A stretch of DNA of 64,000 bases from JANTGF01 sp033791445 (GTDB taxonomy: Bacteria; Bacteroidota; Bacteroidia; Bacteroidales; VadinHA17), in assembly GCA_033791445.1 (NCBI GenBank), contig JASJGS010000023.1:18153-82152 (forward strand), in the 5' to 3' direction. A program made the translations under genes and the position numbers. Position 1 is the stretch's first letter, and every line of letters starts with the position of its first letter. The notes under the pieces are model-generated. The model made no database searches, was not told the DNA's origin, and was given only the letters and a program-made list of their open reading frames with translations. Positions 53,923 through 62,679 of the stretch are shown here, one piece after another.

Positions 53923-54849
53923 ATGGAGAGAGATCATAATATGATTACGGTTCTTGGACCAACTGCCTCAGGTAAGACTTCTTTAGCTGCAAAGTTGGCT
54001 CATAATCTTAAAACTGAGATTATCAGTGCTGACTCCAGACAGGTCTATAGAGGTATGGATCTCGGTACGGGCAAGGATTACGACGATTATATTATTTTAG
54101 GACAAAAGGTCCCCACTCACCTTTTAGATATAGTAGATGCTGGATATAAATACAATGTCTATGAGTATCAAAAAGACTTTGTACGAATATTTAGCAATAT
54201 TAGGGATCGAGGGAAAGTACCAATACTTTGTGGAGGTACCGGTATGTACCTTGAAGCTGTTTTGAAAGGCTATAGATTGATAGCGGTGCCTGACAATATG
54301 AAATTGCGAGAGGAACTAAAGAATATTAATACAGCTCAGCTTATTGACCGACTTAAAAGCTATAAACAACCTCATAATACCACTGATATACGCCAGAGAA
54401 AACGATTAATAAGAGCTATTGAGATTGAGGAATATTATGCTAATAATCAGGATCTAGTAACGGAATACCCACATATTAAACCTGCTATCGTAGGAGTCGG
54501 AATTGACAGGGATTCCAGACGGAAAAGGATAACTACTCGATTACAGATACGATTGAATGAAGGGATGGTGGATGAAGTCAGAGACTTATTGGAGTCAGGA
54601 GTGGATCCAGATACTCTAATTTATTATGGCCTTGAGTATAAGTATATTACTTTGTATTTATTGAAGGAGTTATCATATGATGAGATGTTTAAAAAACTGG
54701 AGGCTGCAATTCATCAATTTGCCAAACGCCAAATGACCTGGTTCCGCGGGATGGAACGACGTGGATTCGAAATATTTTGGATTGATTGGGCTCTGCCTGA
54801 TGAAGAAAAAGTAAAACTTATACTTAATAAATTCAAGCTTCATCAATAA
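53923..54849 (+). CDS. miaA: tRNA dimethylallyltransferase
   Basis: Transfers a dimethylallyl group to N6 of A37 in tRNAs that read UNN codons. The P-loop GPTASGKTSLA and the conserved DSRQVYRGMDLGTGK block are near the N-terminus; PTHLLDI and CGGTGMYLEAVLKG follow, and the C-terminus has AAIHQFAKRQMTWFRGM. Start at M1 or at M7 (MITVLGPTASGKT); both keep the P-loop. 308 residues is in the normal range. It stands alone and converges with the TRAP operon. Confidence 0.96.
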   Translation: MERDHNMITVLGPTASGKTSLAAKLAHNLKTEIISADSRQVYRGMDLGTGKDYDDYIILGQKVPTHLLDIVDAGYKYNVYEYQKDFVRIFSNIRDRGKVPILCGGTGMYLEAVLKGYRLIAVPDNMKLREELKNINTAQLIDRLKSYKQPHNTTDIRQRKRLIRAIEIEEYYANNQDLVTEYPHIKPAIVGVGIDRDSRRKRITTRLQIRLNEGMVDEVRDLLESGVDPDTLIYYGLEYKYITLYLLKELSYDEMFKKLEAAIHQFAKRQMTWFRGMERRGFEIFWIDWALPDEEKVKLILNKFKLHQ

Positions 54850-54879
54850 AAGCCAAGTGACTATTTCTGGCCTGAATAA

Positions 54880-56178
54880 TTAAAACCCGAAAAAGCTTGG
54901 CAACCACAAACTAAGCATGGGGATATAAGTTACTAGTAATAAAACAATAAGCATTGCCACGAAAAGAGGAAGCAAGGGTTTTATTACATCTCGAATACTC
55001 ACCTGTGCCACACTACACCCAATAAATAACAGTGACCCAACAGGTGGTGTGCCCAGGCCTATACTCAAATTCATCACCATGATTATTCCAAAATGGATTG
55101 GATCCATACCCAATTGAGAAGTGACAACTGGTAAGAAAATAGGCGTGAAAATTAAAACAGCCGGGGTCATGTCCATAAAGATACCCACTGCAAGAAGTAT
55201 AAAGTTAATGACGAGTAAAATAACAAATGGATTATCACTCAGGTTCAGGAGTCCCTTACTTACTTCCTGTGGTATGTTTTCATATGACATAATCCATGAT
55301 AAACCTATTGAGGTTCCAACCAGAAATAAGACCATGGCAGTAACTTCCACTGTTTTAAGCAGGATAGAAGGAATATCAGCTATTTTAATTTCTCCGTATA
55401 TCATTGCCAGCACAAGGGTATATAAAACTGCTACTGCAGAAGCCTCAGTTGCAGTAAAGATTCCGGCAATAATGCCACCAATTACAATTATCAGTAGCAG
55501 TAAACTTGGAATAGCCTGGACAAACTTTATTAGCGATTTTTTGAGACCTGATTTTTCTCCCACAGGATAATTCTTACGGTAAGCATAAGCTCCTGCAACT
55601 CCCATGAGTGCTAAACCTGTTAGTATTCCTGGGATATAACCGGCAATAAATAAGGCAGCAATAGAGACTCCCCCACTCGCAAGGGAATATACAATTAGGA
55701 TATTACTTGGTGGAATTACAAGCCCGGTAGTAGCAGAAGTAATATTCACGGCAGCACTAAATGATTTAGAGTATCCTTCTTTAACCATGCGGGGATGCAT
55801 AAACCCTCCAATAGCTGATGCAGATGCTGCAGCTGATCCTGATATGGCTCCAAACATCATATTAGCCATAATATTTACAAAAGCCAGGCCTCCTGGTAGA
55901 CTCCCTACAAGCACTTTTGCAAAATCAATAAGTCGTATGGCTATACCACCTCGATTCATAAGCTGACCGGCTAAAATGAAGAATGGTATCGCCAAGAGTG
56001 CAAAACTGTCCAAACCGGTAGCCATTCTTTGGGCCAGTGTAGTGAATGAGGGAAGAGGAGCAATGTTTACGAGCATAGTTAGAATACCCGAAATTCCTAT
56101 AGAATAGGCTATTGGAACACCTATAGCCAGAAGAATGATAAAACTTACAATAAGAACCAGTATACCCAGATAATCCAT
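54880..56178 (-). CDS. dctM: TRAP transporter large permease DctM
   Basis: Sodium-coupled tripartite transporter membrane subunit with about twelve hydrophobic segments over 432 residues. Recognisable blocks are GVPIAYSIGISGILTML, MANMMFGAISGSAAASASAIGG, VIPPSNILIVYSLASGG, and the C-terminal GLGTPPVGSLLFIGCSVAQVSI. It partners DctQ, whose gene ends 2 bases upstream, and DctP. The neighbouring uxaC implies a hexuronate as the substrate, which is inference. It is the last gene of the operon that begins with the HAD gene. Confidence 0.96.
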   Translation of the reverse strand: MDYLGILVLIVSFIILLAIGVPIAYSIGISGILTMLVNIAPLPSFTTLAQRMATGLDSFALLAIPFFILAGQLMNRGGIAIRLIDFAKVLVGSLPGGLAFVNIMANMMFGAISGSAAASASAIGGFMHPRMVKEGYSKSFSAAVNITSATTGLVIPPSNILIVYSLASGGVSIAALFIAGYIPGILTGLALMGVAGAYAYRKNYPVGEKSGLKKSLIKFVQAIPSLLLLIIVIGGIIAGIFTATEASAVAVLYTLVLAMIYGEIKIADIPSILLKTVEVTAMVLFLVGTSIGLSWIMSYENIPQEVSKGLLNLSDNPFVILLVINFILLAVGIFMDMTPAVLIFTPIFLPVVTSQLGMDPIHFGIIMVMNLSIGLGTPPVGSLLFIGCSVAQVSIRDVIKPLLPLFVAMLIVLLLVTYIPMLSLWLPSFFGF

Positions 56179-56180
56179 AA

Positions 56181-56657
56181 CTATTCAATATTGCTTTTAA
56201 ATTCAAAATAACTATTACTAAGGCTATAATAAACAATGAAAATTCCACTTATTGGAAGAACTAAATATACATATCCGAGCGGCAAACTCAATGAAGCTGA
56301 AATTTGACCGAATTTAAACCTAGTATAGACCAACCATGATCCTCCTATAATTAATACAGTTATTGCAAATGCAGATATGAGGATGTTTATAAGCAGATTA
56401 AGTTTTCTTTTATTTTCTGAGTTTAATTTAGAAGGTAGTAAATCAATAGCAAGGTGCCCATGGGTGCCGGTTATATAAGCTGCACCCAATAAGCCAACCC
56501 AGATAAGTAAGAATCCCGCTAACTCATCGGTAAAAGGACTGGGTGTTGATAAGAGGTACCTGCTGGCAACCTGCCACAAGACATCCAATACGAGAATTCC
56601 CATGATTACGGATAGGATAATGCCCAGGACACGATCTATTATTTTCCGAGTTCTCAT
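56181..56657 (-). CDS. dctQ: TRAP transporter small permease DctQ
   Basis: 158-residue protein with four membrane segments (GIILSVIMGILVLDVLWQVASRYLL, ELAGFLLIWVGLLGAAYITG, LLINILISAFAITVLIIGGSWLV, LPLGYVYLVLPISGIFIVYYSL) as in the DctQ family; the Trp-containing WQVASRYLL is typical. It forms the membrane complex with DctM and is required with the DctP binding protein for uptake. The two-base spacing to dctM indicates coupled expression. Confidence 0.95.
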   Translation of the reverse strand: MRTRKIIDRVLGIILSVIMGILVLDVLWQVASRYLLSTPSPFTDELAGFLLIWVGLLGAAYITGTHGHLAIDLLPSKLNSENKRKLNLLINILISAFAITVLIIGGSWLVYTRFKFGQISASLSLPLGYVYLVLPISGIFIVYYSLSNSYFEFKSNIE

Positions 56658-56722
56658 CTTATTGCAATTGTATATTTTTATTTATAGTTGACTTTTCAAT
56701 CTTATCTATCAAGATATAAATA

Positions 56723-57745
56723 CTACTTTACTTCCCTAATTCTGCTTATTAGAGAGTATAATTCCTTGTCTGAACTATACCCTTCAATCATATCATTCAC
56801 TTTCTCAACAAAAGGGGCTTTGTCGGGATGAAGAATTTCTACCCCGGCATTAGCTACTTCACTTAGTGCTTCCTGCACTGATTCTGCCCAGAATTCTCTT
56901 TGATACGGTACAGATTCATCCGCAGCTTCCTGAAGCCATCTTTTTTCATCAGGAGAGAGTTTTCCCCAAACTATCGAACTAACAAGCAATACATCTGGTA
57001 CAGAAGTGTGCTCATCAAGCGAATAATATTTGCAAACTTCATAATGGTGTGAAAGATAAAAACTGGGTGGATTATTTTCAGCACCATCAACCACACCTCC
57101 CTGCAGAGCTGTATACAATTCACCCCATGATATGGGTGTAGGAGAACCGCCCAGTGCTTTCACCATTTCAACGGCGGTATTACTTTTCATAACCCTGATC
57201 TTCAGCCCCCTCAGGTCATCTGGCTTGTTGACAGGCTTCTCTTTGGTATAGAAGCTCCTGCTGCCAGCATCATAAAAGCATAAACCCCTAAGATTAAATT
57301 CATCTCCCTTAACCAATAGTTCTTTTCCAATATCACCATTTAAAACCTGCCATGCATGGTCCTGATCTCTGAAAATGTAGGGGAGACCCAAGACTCTAAA
57401 CTCAGGAACAAAGCCTTCCATAATTGCTGCAGAGACTTTTGTGATTGCCAGACTTCCAATTTGGAGAAGTTCTACACATTCTCTCTCTGCTCCAAGTTGC
57501 CCACCCGGATATATTTTAAGCTGTAACCTGCCGCCAGACTTTTGCGCCACCTTTTCAGCCATAAGTACCATCCCCCTGTGAACAGGGTGGGTTTGATCCA
57601 GCCCATGGGCTAATTTCAGTACCTTCTGTTTTGATTCTGTCCGACATGAATTGGTTAAGCCTACAAGAATTATAGCAATTAGAATTAATTTAAGTGGGAA
57701 GAAACTTGTTTTCGGCTTAATTTTATATTTTGAATATTTGAACAT
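56723..57745 (-). CDS. dctP: TRAP transporter substrate-binding protein DctP
   Basis: 340-residue periplasmic binding protein of the DctP family. The family signature for the substrate carboxylate-binding arginine is in LRGLKIRVMKSNTAVEMVKALGGSP; other blocks are LKLAHGLDQTHPVHRG and EGFVPEFRVLGLPYIFRD, and WGELYTALQGGVVDGAENNPPS. The N-terminus ends in TNSC with C34, a loose lipobox, so the protein may be a lipoprotein rather than soluble; the -3 position is Thr rather than Leu. It sits 4 bases after uxaC and 65 bases before dctQ. Confidence 0.94.
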   Translation of the reverse strand: MFKYSKYKIKPKTSFFPLKLILIAIILVGLTNSCRTESKQKVLKLAHGLDQTHPVHRGMVLMAEKVAQKSGGRLQLKIYPGGQLGAERECVELLQIGSLAITKVSAAIMEGFVPEFRVLGLPYIFRDQDHAWQVLNGDIGKELLVKGDEFNLRGLCFYDAGSRSFYTKEKPVNKPDDLRGLKIRVMKSNTAVEMVKALGGSPTPISWGELYTALQGGVVDGAENNPPSFYLSHHYEVCKYYSLDEHTSVPDVLLVSSIVWGKLSPDEKRWLQEAADESVPYQREFWAESVQEALSEVANAGVEILHPDKAPFVEKVNDMIEGYSSDKELYSLISRIREVK

Positions 57746-57748
57746 GAA

Positions 57749-59152
57749 TTAAAAATCAAAATAATTCTTAGCATTATAATAACTAATGTTGCTAACTAAT
57801 TCTCCTAATAAGTTTATATCATGGGGTAACATCCCATTTTCAACATCATACCCAATGAGGTTACAAAGTATGCGCCTGAAATATTCATGCCTGGGAAATG
57901 AAAGAAAGCTCCTGGAGTCAGTCAACATACCCACAAACCGGCTTAATAAACCAAGGTTTGAAAGTGTATTTATTTGCTTCTCCATACCATCTTTCTGATC
58001 TAGAAACCACCATCCTGAGCCGTATTGAAGTTTCCCTGGAATAAAACCATCCTGGAAATTACCAATCATGGTGGCAACAACCTCGTTGTCTGCTGGGTTC
58101 AAGTTGTAAATGATGGTTTTTGTCAATTTTCGCTCGCTTGCAAGTTTGTTGAGATGGCTACTCATGGCCAAAGCTGAAGAGCCATCGGCAATGGAATCAA
58201 ATCCGGTATCAGGACCAAGCAAATGGTACATTCGTGAATTGTTGTTTCGTAATGCACCATAATGATACTGTTGTACCCAGTTCTTTTCATTATCCATGAT
58301 GCCAAATTCAAACAACATGGCTGATTTAAACTTAAGCACTTCCTCCTTAGTCAGGTCATTATTGTTGCGTATTTTGCCAAAGATATTCCTAATTTCATCC
58401 TCACTATAATTAGCAGCATAGAAACTCTCAATGCCGTGATCGGAAACACAACAACCTTGGTTTGCAAAATAGTCATGCCTGTTTCGAAGAGCTTGAAGTA
58501 AATCGCTAAAAGATGAAATATCAATATCAGAGGCTTCTGATAATCTATTAAGATATTCATTATAGCTCTTAGTGTTTTCCACTGCCATTGCTTTGTCAGG
58601 TCTAAACGCTGGAAGAACTTTTATCTCAAAGTTATCATCTTTTAATTGTTTATGGAATTCTAAAGAATCAACAGGATCATCGGTAGTACAAACTACCTCA
58701 ACATTCATTTTTTTTAGTAGACCTCTACAGGAATAATTAGCTTCCTGTAATTTTTCATTGGTTTCATTAAAAACTTTTTCTGCTGAATCAGAATTCAAAA
58801 GTTCTTCAATTCCAAAATATCTCTTTAATTCGAGGTGAGTCCAGTGGTACAATGGATTCCTTAATGTATATGGAACAGTTTCAGCCCACTTCTTAAATTT
58901 CTCGAGATCAGTTGAAGTTTTTCCGGTGCAATACTCTTCTGGAATACCATTTGCACGCATGGCTCTCCATTTGTAATGATCACCTTTCAGCCATGCCTCA
59001 GTAATGTTTGTAAATGTTCTGTTCCTGGCAATATCCTCAACAGGCAAGTGGCAATGATAATCGATAATAGGTAACTTCTCAGAGAAATTATGGAAAAGGT
59101 CCTCGGCTGTTTTGGTTTGTAATAAAAAGTTTTCGTCTAGAAAAGGTTTCAT
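57749..59152 (-). CDS. uxaC: Glucuronate isomerase (uronate isomerase)
   Basis: Converts D-glucuronate to D-fructuronate, and D-galacturonate to D-tagaturonate, in the first cytoplasmic step of hexuronate breakdown. Amidohydrolase-superfamily TIM barrel. The N-terminal metal ligands are in IDYHCHLPVEDI; VVCTTDDPVDSLEFH, VLPAFRPDKAM, and the C-terminal TDSRSFLSFPRHEYFRRILCNLIG are uxaC family blocks. 467 residues is normal. It is flanked by dctP (4 bases downstream) and the HAD gene (19 bases upstream), forming an uptake-plus-isomerisation operon. Confidence 0.96.
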   Translation of the reverse strand: MKPFLDENFLLQTKTAEDLFHNFSEKLPIIDYHCHLPVEDIARNRTFTNITEAWLKGDHYKWRAMRANGIPEEYCTGKTSTDLEKFKKWAETVPYTLRNPLYHWTHLELKRYFGIEELLNSDSAEKVFNETNEKLQEANYSCRGLLKKMNVEVVCTTDDPVDSLEFHKQLKDDNFEIKVLPAFRPDKAMAVENTKSYNEYLNRLSEASDIDISSFSDLLQALRNRHDYFANQGCCVSDHGIESFYAANYSEDEIRNIFGKIRNNNDLTKEEVLKFKSAMLFEFGIMDNEKNWVQQYHYGALRNNNSRMYHLLGPDTGFDSIADGSSALAMSSHLNKLASERKLTKTIIYNLNPADNEVVATMIGNFQDGFIPGKLQYGSGWWFLDQKDGMEKQINTLSNLGLLSRFVGMLTDSRSFLSFPRHEYFRRILCNLIGYDVENGMLPHDINLLGELVSNISYYNAKNYFDF

Positions 59153-59171
59153 AAATAAACTGAGTTTTTAT

Positions 59172-59807
59172 TTAGGATAAATAGTTTCTGACATCAATAA
59201 CTTCCATCCCAGCGCGTTTTGCAGCCTCAACTCCTCGATCTCCATCTTCAAAAACCAGACAATTTTCAGGGCTTACATTTAAAAGCCTGGCACATTTAAG
59301 GAAAGTATCAGGTTCTGGTTTATGATTCTCCACATCCTCTGCTGCCACTAATACTTCAAAATATTTATTTAGTTCCAGCAACTCAAGAGTTCTGGAGGCC
59401 GTAGCTCGTGTCCCTCCAGTTCCTACAGCCATAGGTAATATTCCGAAATTTTCTATGGCTACATTAACGATCAAGTCAATAGGTTGGACCTGGGAATGAA
59501 GCTTTTCAAATTCTTCTATTTTGGTAATGGCAAGTTCCATTGATTCAGGTTGAGAACGATTCGGATTAAATCTTTTTAGAACCTCGCCAGCAATTTTATA
59601 TGTCGACAATCCTGCAAATTGATCCATTTCGTGAACCGGGCAATTAAGATCAAATTTGTCAATTGCATTCATCCATGCTTTACGATGCATGGGCATGGAA
59701 TCTGCCAGGGTTCCATCCAGGTCAAATATAATTGCCTCAATATTATTTGGTATTATTGGTTTTTCGTTATTCATATTTGATGAAGGGAAAAGCTTCCTGT
59801 TTGTCAA
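59172..59807 (-). CDS. HAD-superfamily phosphatase/phosphomutase-like
   Basis: 211 residues, subfamily IA HAD protein. Nucleophile region IIFDLDGTLADSMPMHRKAW, motif II VGTGGTRATASRTLELL, motif III lysine in HKPEPDTFL, motif IV VFEDGDRGVEAAKRAG. It is closest in pattern to beta-phosphoglucomutase or fructose-1-phosphate/sugar phosphatases (YqaB type). The start may be M1 or M12 (MNNEKPII). It is the first gene of the uxaC-TRAP operon, so a sugar phosphate is a reasonable substrate guess. Confidence 0.88.
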   Translation of the reverse strand: MTNRKLFPSSNMNNEKPIIPNNIEAIIFDLDGTLADSMPMHRKAWMNAIDKFDLNCPVHEMDQFAGLSTYKIAGEVLKRFNPNRSQPESMELAITKIEEFEKLHSQVQPIDLIVNVAIENFGILPMAVGTGGTRATASRTLELLELNKYFEVLVAAEDVENHKPEPDTFLKCARLLNVSPENCLVFEDGDRGVEAAKRAGMEVIDVRNYLS

Positions 59808-59868
59808 AATGTAGTGAAGACTATTCTTATTAAAATGATTACTTTTAATTCCTAAAAATCTGAAGTTT

Positions 59869-59900
59869 CAAAGATACGATATATGATATATAAATTGCAA
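59869..59900 (-). promoter_or_regulatory. Promoter of the HAD-uxaC-dctPQM operon
   Basis: On the minus strand, TTG (59900-59898) and TATCTTTG (59876-59869) fit the -33/-7 consensus with a 21-base spacer. The -33 element sits one base before the ATG of the divergent plus-strand gene. Confidence 0.6.
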
Positions 59901-59901
59901 T

Positions 59902-60789
59902 ATGACCAGTATAATTGAAGTTCTTAAAGGGAAAAGATACCTTCTTGCCGATGGGGCATGGGGAACTATGTTGCAGGATGCAGGATTGAAGCCAGGTGAA
60001 TGTCCGGAACTTTGGAACCTGGATCACAAAGAGGCAGTTTTAAGAATTGCCAGGGCCTATGCAGATCTAGGTGTTGATCTTCTGGGAACCAACAGCTTTG
60101 GTGGCAACCGTTTTAAGCTTGGTAGTTTTGGACTCCAGGACAGGGCTTATGAACTTAATAAGGCAGCAGCAGAGATATCGAAAGATGCTGTAAAACCAGG
60201 CCAATTGGTAGGTGGGTCGATTGGACCTACAGGTAAAATTCTTATGATGGGGGATGTAACTGAAGAAGAACTGTATCAGGCTTTTACGGAACAGGCTATT
60301 GGCTTAAGAGATGGTGGAGCCGATGTTGTAATTATTGAAACCATGAGTGCATTGGATGAGTCTCTGGCAGCAATCCGGGCTGTAAAAGAAAATACCGAAC
60401 TGGAAATAATCACCACATTTACATTTGAAAAGACAGCAACTGGAGATTTTAGAACGATGATGGGAACTTCTCCAGTTGAATTAGTAGGTGAAGCTATAAA
60501 AGCTGGGGCAAGTGTAGTTGGTACCAAGTGTGGGAATGGTCTTGAAAATATGATTCCAATTGTTGGAGAGATTCATGATAGCTATCCGGATATTCCCATT
60601 CTGGTAAATGCAAATGCTGGAATTCCCCAGTTGAAAGAGGGGAGGACTGTATTTCCTGAATCGCCGGATGAAATGGCAGGATTTGTTCCAAGGCTTTTGC
60701 AGGCAGGTGCCAGCATCGTGGGAGGATGTTGCGGAACTACACCTGATCATATATTGAAGATAAAAGAAGTAGTGCATAAAGCCCAATAA
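59902..60789 (+). CDS. Homocysteine S-methyltransferase-family protein
   Basis: 295 residues forming one zinc-dependent homocysteine-binding TIM barrel, like the N-terminal module of cobalamin-dependent methionine synthase or betaine-homocysteine methyltransferase. The N-terminus is LLADGAWGTMLQDAGL, then GTNSFGGNRFKLG, the first zinc cysteine in GTKCGNG and the second pair in GGCCGTTPDHI at the C-terminus. Methyl donor (methylcobalamin, betaine, S-methylmethionine or another) cannot be told; no B12 domain is fused. It heads a plus-strand operon and is followed by the LOG gene after 15 bases. Confidence 0.9.
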   Translation: MTSIIEVLKGKRYLLADGAWGTMLQDAGLKPGECPELWNLDHKEAVLRIARAYADLGVDLLGTNSFGGNRFKLGSFGLQDRAYELNKAAAEISKDAVKPGQLVGGSIGPTGKILMMGDVTEEELYQAFTEQAIGLRDGGADVVIIETMSALDESLAAIRAVKENTELEIITTFTFEKTATGDFRTMMGTSPVELVGEAIKAGASVVGTKCGNGLENMIPIVGEIHDSYPDIPILVNANAGIPQLKEGRTVFPESPDEMAGFVPRLLQAGASIVGGCCGTTPDHILKIKEVVHKAQ

Positions 60790-60804
60790 TCAAAAGCAAT
60801 AAGT

Positions 60805-61386
60805 GTGAAAAAGGTTGCAGTATTTTGTGGTTCCAGTTTTGGATCTGATGTGATTTTTGAGGAGCAGGCTTATTTGCTTGGACAAACATTGGCAATCCGA
60901 AATATAGGCGTGGTTTATGGAGGGGCAAATTTGGGACTTATGGGAGCCTTAGCTGAGGGTGTATTGAGTAAAAATGGGAAAATAGTTGGAGTAATTCCAG
61001 AATTCTTGAAAGAAAAAGAAATTGCCCACCAGAATCTGACCGAATTGATTTTAGTAGAATCAATGCACGAGAGAAAGAAAAAAATGAATGAACTTTCGGA
61101 TGGGGTTATTGCATTGCCAGGAGGATTTGGAACGCTGGAAGAGTTTTTTGAGATGTTAACCTGGGCTCAACTCGGACTACATAAAAAGCCTGTTGCTATT
61201 TTGAATATTGTTGGATTTTATAATGATTTGGTAAATTTTATTCAAAATATGGTTGACAAAAAATTTCTTAAAGTAATAAATCAGGATATGCTTCTGATAT
61301 CTGAAAATATTGACGATCTATTAGGTAAGATGGTCTCTTACCAAGCGCCAAATGTAGGAAAATGGATAACTAAAGATGTTGTTTAA
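60805..61386 (+). CDS. LOG-family Rossmann-fold nucleotide hydrolase (TIGR00730, short form)
   Basis: 193 residues, GTG start at 60805 (MKKVAVFCGSSFG), 15 bases after the previous stop. It carries the LOG motifs GGANLGLMGALAEG and LPGGFGTLEEFFEMLTW. This is the short bacterial form related to plant LOG cytokinin-releasing phosphoribohydrolases. In bacteria such enzymes hydrolyse purine nucleotide monophosphates. Its end overlaps the Gfo/Idh gene by 11 bases, so the three-gene operon is translationally coupled. Why it sits with a sugar oxidoreductase is unclear. Confidence 0.92.
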   Translation: MKKVAVFCGSSFGSDVIFEEQAYLLGQTLAIRNIGVVYGGANLGLMGALAEGVLSKNGKIVGVIPEFLKEKEIAHQNLTELILVESMHERKKKMNELSDGVIALPGGFGTLEEFFEMLTWAQLGLHKKPVAILNIVGFYNDLVNFIQNMVDKKFLKVINQDMLLISENIDDLLGKMVSYQAPNVGKWITKDVV

Positions 61387-62644
61387 CCAAAGCGATACTA
61401 TCATTCGTATTTGTGTAATAGGAGCCGGAAACAGAGGCACTAATCTTGCTGTTCAGGTCAAGAATCATTTTCCCTTCGCCTCAATTGCTGCTGTGGCAGA
61501 GCCAAATGAAGGAAAAAGGGCAGTTTTTTGTAAAGATCATTCCCTTGAACCAGATAAAGCATTTATCAGTTGGAAAGAATTAGTTTCAAGTAATCAGGAG
61601 TTTGATGCAGCAATAATTGCTACAATGGATAATCAGCATACCGATCCGGCTATTGCCGTTTTAAAGAAAGGATGGCATTTACTGCTGGAAAAGCCAATGG
61701 CTCATACTCTTCAAGATTGTATAAAGATAGATAATGCCCAAAAAGAAAGTGGGAAAATGGTATCTGTTTGCCATACACTAAGATACAGGCCTGAATATCA
61801 AAGAATAAAAGACATAGTTGATTCCGGAATAATTGGAGAAATAGTTACAGTTGAACATCTCGAAGCCATCGGAAATATTCGGTTTACCCACAATTATGTT
61901 AGAGGAAGATGGGGCAACGAGCAGGACAATACCTTTTTGTTATTGCATAAAAGCAGTCATGATATTGATTTTTTATCCTGGATCATTGGGGGAAAATGCA
62001 AAAGTGTTAGTTCTTTTGGTGGCATAAAATATTTCAATTCTCAGAATGCTCCTAATGGATCTACCAATCGATGTACTGATAGTTGTAGGATAGAAGAATC
62101 ATGTATTTATTCAGCTTTAAGATTGTACGTAAACACTGACCTGAATGAATGGCCTGCAAAAGATGTTCCTGTAGATCATACTAAGGAGGCACACCTATTG
62201 GAAATTCAAAAAGGACCATATGGCAAATGCGTCTGGAGGAGTGATAATAATGTGGTGGATCACCAGGTTGTAGCTTTGGAGTTTGAAGGAGGTGCCACTG
62301 CTACCTTCACAATGAGTGGATTTACGTCATTTATTGGTCGGCAAACCAGAATTCATGGCACAAAGGGAGATCTTTTTTTTGATGAAGCAAATCAATTCAT
62401 CAAACTTAGTGTTTTTGGTCAAAATAGCTCTGAAATAATCGAATTTCCTGAGAAAGAGGGATATCATCCGGAAGACAAAGAAATAGTTGGGAACTGGTTA
62501 AATGCTATTGTTCGTAATGACCTACAAAGTATTCTTGTGGATACAACAGAGGCACTTGAAAATCATAGTATTGTTTTTGCCGCAGAAAAATCACGACTGG
62601 AAGGCAAAATGATTCAGGCACCATTTATTGCAAATTCAAATTAA
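61376..62644 (+). CDS. Gfo/Idh/MocA-family oxidoreductase
   Basis: 422 residues. The Rossmann fold starts VIGAGNRGTNLA (residues 15-24) and the NAD-domain catalytic EKP motif is at 105-107 (LLLEKPMAHT). HDIDFLSWIIGG contains the usual substrate-side histidine/aspartate. A cysteine group, C233, C237 and C243 (NRCTDSCRIEESC), is a feature of one subgroup of the family. These enzymes oxidise or epimerise sugars, inositols, uronates or glycosides with bound NAD(P). No signal peptide is present, so it is cytoplasmic. It converges with the sulfatase across 35 bases, which hints at a role in glycan-derived sugar metabolism. Confidence 0.92.
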   Translation: MLFNQSDTIIRICVIGAGNRGTNLAVQVKNHFPFASIAAVAEPNEGKRAVFCKDHSLEPDKAFISWKELVSSNQEFDAAIIATMDNQHTDPAIAVLKKGWHLLLEKPMAHTLQDCIKIDNAQKESGKMVSVCHTLRYRPEYQRIKDIVDSGIIGEIVTVEHLEAIGNIRFTHNYVRGRWGNEQDNTFLLLHKSSHDIDFLSWIIGGKCKSVSSFGGIKYFNSQNAPNGSTNRCTDSCRIEESCIYSALRLYVNTDLNEWPAKDVPVDHTKEAHLLEIQKGPYGKCVWRSDNNVVDHQVVALEFEGGATATFTMSGFTSFIGRQTRIHGTKGDLFFDEANQFIKLSVFGQNSSEIIEFPEKEGYHPEDKEIVGNWLNAIVRNDLQSILVDTTEALENHSIVFAAEKSRLEGKMIQAPFIANSN

Positions 62645-62679
62645 AAAACAGGCAGTCAGAAAAAAACTGAATTTATAAC

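Noticed and set aside
55925..56248. 107-codon frame across the dctM-dctQ junction
   Set aside because: It is a shifted frame over two clear TRAP permease genes.
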